In this document: positions 5,726-7,245 of the stretch, piece after piece
Numbering within the stretch: position 1 is the first letter of the stretch
Layout: each line of letters opens with the position of its first letter
Assembly (NCBI GenBank): GCA_023390985.1
Contig: JAEWBU010000212.1
Location: 1-7,245, forward strand
DNA from: Pseudomonadota bacterium
GTDB lineage: Bacteria > Pseudomonadota > Gammaproteobacteria > Burkholderiales > Burkholderiaceae_C
DNA length: 7,245 bases
Direction of reading: 5' to 3'
The notes under the pieces: model-generated
The model's database searches: none
What the model saw: only the letters and a program-made list of their open reading frames with translations
Told to the model about the DNA's origin: nothing
Position numbers and translations under genes: made by a program

Positions 5726-6544
5726 ATGGGAAAACTCGACGGCAAGGTGGCCCTGGTCACCGGTTCCGGCCGCGGCATCGGCCAGGCCCTGGCATTCAAG
5801 CTCGCCGCTGAAGGCGCGCGCCTCGTCATCAACGACCTCGACGCCGACCCGGCGAACGAAACCGTCGCGGCCATCAAGGCCAAGGGCGGCGAGGCCGTGA
5901 CCTGCGTGGGCAGCGTCACCGCCCCCGACTTCGCCGACCGCTTCGTCGGCACCGCGGTGAAGACCTACGGCGGCATCGACATCATCGTCAACAACGCCGG
6001 CTACACCTGGGACAACGTCATCCAGAAGATGACGGACGAGCAGTGGTACGCCATCATCGACTGCCACCTGACCGCCCCCTTCCGCATCCTGCGCGCCGCC
6101 TACCCGGTGATCAGCGCCGCGGCCAAGAAGGAAGCCGCCGAAGGCCGCGAGGTGTTCCGCAAGGTGGTGAACATTTCCTCCGGCGCCGGCATCAACGGCA
6201 ATCCCGGCCAGTCCAACTACAGCGCGGCCAAGGCAGGCCTCATCGGCCTGACCAAGACGCTGTCGAAGGAATGGGGCCGCCTGAAGGTCAACGTGAACTG
6301 CGTGGCTTTCGGCTGGATCGAGACCCGCCTGACCGAGCCCACCACCGAAGCGAAGACCATCGAGGTGGAAGGCCGCAAGCTGGCCGTCGGCGTGGGCCCG
6401 CACATCGTCCAGGCCTTCTCGCAGCGCTGCCCGCTGGGCCGGCCCGGCAACGTGGAGGAAGCCGCCGGCGGCGTCCTGCTGTACTGCCTGCCCGAGTCCA
6501 ACTACATCTCGGGCCAGACCATCATGGTGTCGGGCGGGACCTGA
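5726..6544 (+). CDS. SDR dehydrogenase, probable (R)-3-hydroxyacyl-CoA dehydrogenase (MFE-2-like)
   Basis: This 272-residue classical short-chain dehydrogenase would oxidise 3-hydroxyacyl-CoA to 3-ketoacyl-CoA. It shows the nucleotide loop TGSGRGIG (12-19), NNAG (89-92), catalytic S152 in NISSGAG, and Y165/K169 in GQSNYSAAKAGL. Acidic D37 after the second strand (VINDLDAD) predicts NAD(H) rather than NADP(H), which fits catabolism better than fatty-acid synthesis. The usual catalytic Asn of the FabG tetrad is replaced by H114 (IIDCHLTAPF). From memory, peroxisomal multifunctional enzyme 2 also has His there (VHLRGSF) and a matching GNFGQANYSAAKLGL. Residues ~133-144 (KKEAAEGREVFR region) make a longer charged loop than in FabG. 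AAAGGA at 5712-5717 lies 8 bases before the ATG. It follows the two hydratase subunits, the same functional set that MFE-2 fuses. The product could still be a FabG-like reductase with another substrate. Confidence 0.88.
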   Translation: MGKLDGKVALVTGSGRGIGQALAFKLAAEGARLVINDLDADPANETVAAIKAKGGEAVTCVGSVTAPDFADRFVGTAVKTYGGIDIIVNNAGYTWDNVIQKMTDEQWYAIIDCHLTAPFRILRAAYPVISAAAKKEAAEGREVFRKVVNISSGAGINGNPGQSNYSAAKAGLIGLTKTLSKEWGRLKVNVNCVAFGWIETRLTEPTTEAKTIEVEGRKLAVGVGPHIVQAFSQRCPLGRPGNVEEAAGGVLLYCLPESNYISGQTIMVSGGT

Positions 6545-6562
6545 TCCCGCGTGGACGCTGCG

Positions 6563-6958
6563 ATGCCGCAACCGGATGTCACGGCCGTGGTGACGGCGAT
6601 GTTCTCCGCCTTCGCGCGCGGGGACCTCGACGGCATGGTGGACTGCCTGGGCGAAGACTTCGTCTGGACCCTGCCCACCGGCCACGGCGACCCGCAGGGC
6701 CAGGTCGTGCGCGGCAAGGCTGCCGCCCGCGCCGTGCTCGCGCAGCGCTTCTTCGAGGACCGGGCCCATGCGCCCGTGTTCTCGGATACCGCGCTGGAGG
6801 TGGCCGGCGAGCTCGCCATCCTGCGCTTCCGCGTGCGCGCCGTGGGGCCCGATGGCGCCAAGGTGGACACGCATGGCGTGGAGCTGTACCGCGTCACCGG
6901 CGGGAAGATCCGGTCCAAGGAGGCGTATTGGAAGCTCGTGCGCTGGGACCCGAGCTGA
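6563..6958 (+). CDS. SnoaL/NTF2-like small protein of unknown role
   Basis: This 131-residue protein has an NTF2-like cone fold. The opening helix VTAVVTAMFSAFARGDLDGMVDCLGEDFVW (7-36) is the standard SnoaL-like start, a GKAAARAVLAQRFF helix (51-64) follows, and the C-terminal strands read ELAILRFRVRAVG, VDTHGVELYRVTGGKIRSKEAYWKL. The family includes ketosteroid isomerases, epoxide hydrolases, polyketide cyclases and many proteins with no known activity, so no reaction is assigned. The ATG at 6563 is preferred, with only a weak GGA at 6553-6555. A GTG at 6551 in the same frame would add four residues. It begins 18 bases after the SDR stop and is probably co-transcribed and translationally coupled. 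Membership of this operon suggests an accessory step on the same substrate, such as isomerisation or epoxide opening, but that is only a guess. Confidence 0.8.
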   Translation: MPQPDVTAVVTAMFSAFARGDLDGMVDCLGEDFVWTLPTGHGDPQGQVVRGKAAARAVLAQRFFEDRAHAPVFSDTALEVAGELAILRFRVRAVGPDGAKVDTHGVELYRVTGGKIRSKEAYWKLVRWDPS

Positions 6959-6975
6959 CTTGCCTCCCCGGCAAG
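6959..6975 (+). terminator. Possible weak terminator or attenuator hairpin
   Basis: CTTGCC (6959-6964) pairs perfectly with GGCAAG (6970-6975) around a TCCCC loop, starting immediately after the stop codon at 6956-6958. No T-run follows (next bases are CCGGTCGCG), so it is not a textbook intrinsic terminator. An alternative CCGG-CAAG-CCGG fold (6968-6979) overlaps it. It might stabilise the 3' end or partly end the operon transcript. Confidence 0.3.
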
Positions 6976-7059
6976 CCGGTCGCGCCACCCACCCTTCTTC
7001 CAATCCGCAAGCCTCCCCGCGCGGCACGCGCACTTCCCCTACGCGCCGTCACTTCTTCC
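6959..7059. other. Intergenic gap with hairpin and short repeats
   Basis: This 101-base pyrimidine-rich gap carries GCCTCCCCG twice (6962-6970, 7011-7019), GCAAGCC twice (6971-6977, 7007-7013) and CTTCTTCCA twice (6994-7002, 7052-7060). The last copy overlaps the start codon of the next gene. No purine-rich ribosome site is visible before that ATG and no clear promoter boxes are seen. The gap may hold the end of the operon and the start of a second unit. Confidence 0.4.
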
Positions 7060-7245
7060 ATGGACGCATCCCTCCTGCATTCCCGCTCCGCCTGCCTGCA
7101 CACGGCATTCGACGGCGGCGTGGCCACGATCACCCTGCACCGGCCCGAAGCGCTCAACGCGCTCGACGTCGAGTTGCTGCGCACATTGCGCACCGCCGTG
7201 TCGGCCGCTGCCCGCGACCCCGAGGTCCGCGCCGTGCTCCTGACC
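7060..7245 (+). CDS. Enoyl-CoA hydratase/isomerase family (crotonase), N-terminal part
   Basis: The first 62 codons of a gene cut by the right edge read MDASLLHSRSACL, then GGVATITLHRPEALNALDVELLRTL and ARDPEVRAVLLT. The ATITLxRPEALNAL segment (residues ~22-36) and the following DPEVRAVLLT strand are the standard N-terminus of crotonase-fold proteins. These act on acyl-CoAs as hydratases, isomerases, hydrolases or C-C lyases. The oxyanion-hole and catalytic regions lie off-window, so the reaction cannot be told. The ATG at 7060 is the first usable start in frame, but the region before it (GTCACTTCTTCC) has no Shine-Dalgarno sequence. It lies 101 bases after the SnoaL-like gene and may belong to the same catabolic locus or open a second unit. 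Since the operon already encodes a MaoC-type hydratase, this protein may do something other than the main hydration step. Confidence 0.85.
   Translation, partial: MDASLLHSRSACLHTAFDGGVATITLHRPEALNALDVELLRTLRTAVSAAARDPEVRAVLLT

Noticed and set aside
4574..7033. An 819-codon open frame on the minus strand across the hydratase, SDR and SnoaL genes
   Set aside because: It is antisense to genes with clear family motifs. Its Gly/Ala/Val/His/Leu-rich product shows no recognisable domain; such frames are common opposite GC-rich codons.

Overview
The window reads as chromosomal DNA from a high-G+C bacterium, most likely a betaproteobacterium of the Burkholderiales (Comamonadaceae-like). This rests on strong G/C preference at third codon positions, compact co-directional genes, AGGAG-type ribosome sites, and a MalT-type regulator beside acyl-CoA catabolic genes. 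It is an inference from style and content; no rRNA or marker gene is present. Every gene lies on the + strand. No insertion sequence, tRNA, CRISPR array or phage gene is visible.

Layout: (1) bases 2-427 hold the 3' end of a LuxR/MalT-type regulator cut by the left edge. (2) A 109-base gap with GC-rich palindromes and a near-identical 11-base direct repeat precedes the operon and is its likely control region. (3) Six tightly spaced genes (gaps of 18-34 bases) follow: a feruloyl-CoA-synthase-like acyl-CoA ligase (537-2402), an LCAD-like acyl-CoA dehydrogenase (2429-3568), an SCP-x-type thiolase (3603-4784), two single-hotdog MaoC-type hydratase subunits (4811-5257 and 5276-5692) and an NAD-type SDR dehydrogenase (5726-6544). 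(4) A SnoaL/NTF2-like small protein (6563-6958) follows 18 bases later. (5) After a 101-base gap with a small hairpin, a crotonase-family gene starts at 7060 and runs off the right edge.

The six core genes form a complete CoA-dependent beta-oxidation cycle: activation to acyl-CoA, alpha,beta-dehydrogenation, hydration, 3-hydroxy oxidation and thiolysis. The parts are not the FadB/FadA type. The hydratase is of the hydratase-2 (MaoC) family, and the dehydrogenase is an SDR resembling the dehydrogenase domain of peroxisomal multifunctional enzyme 2. Together these imply (R)-3-hydroxyacyl-CoA intermediates. With the SCP-x thiolase and LCAD-like dehydrogenase, the operon resembles a dissected version of the peroxisomal branched-chain/sterol side-chain route, or of actinobacterial steroid side-chain operons. 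The ligase instead points to an aryl-propenoate (ferulate-like) or other bulky carboxylic acid. The substrate cannot be settled from sequence alone, and that is the main open question of the window.
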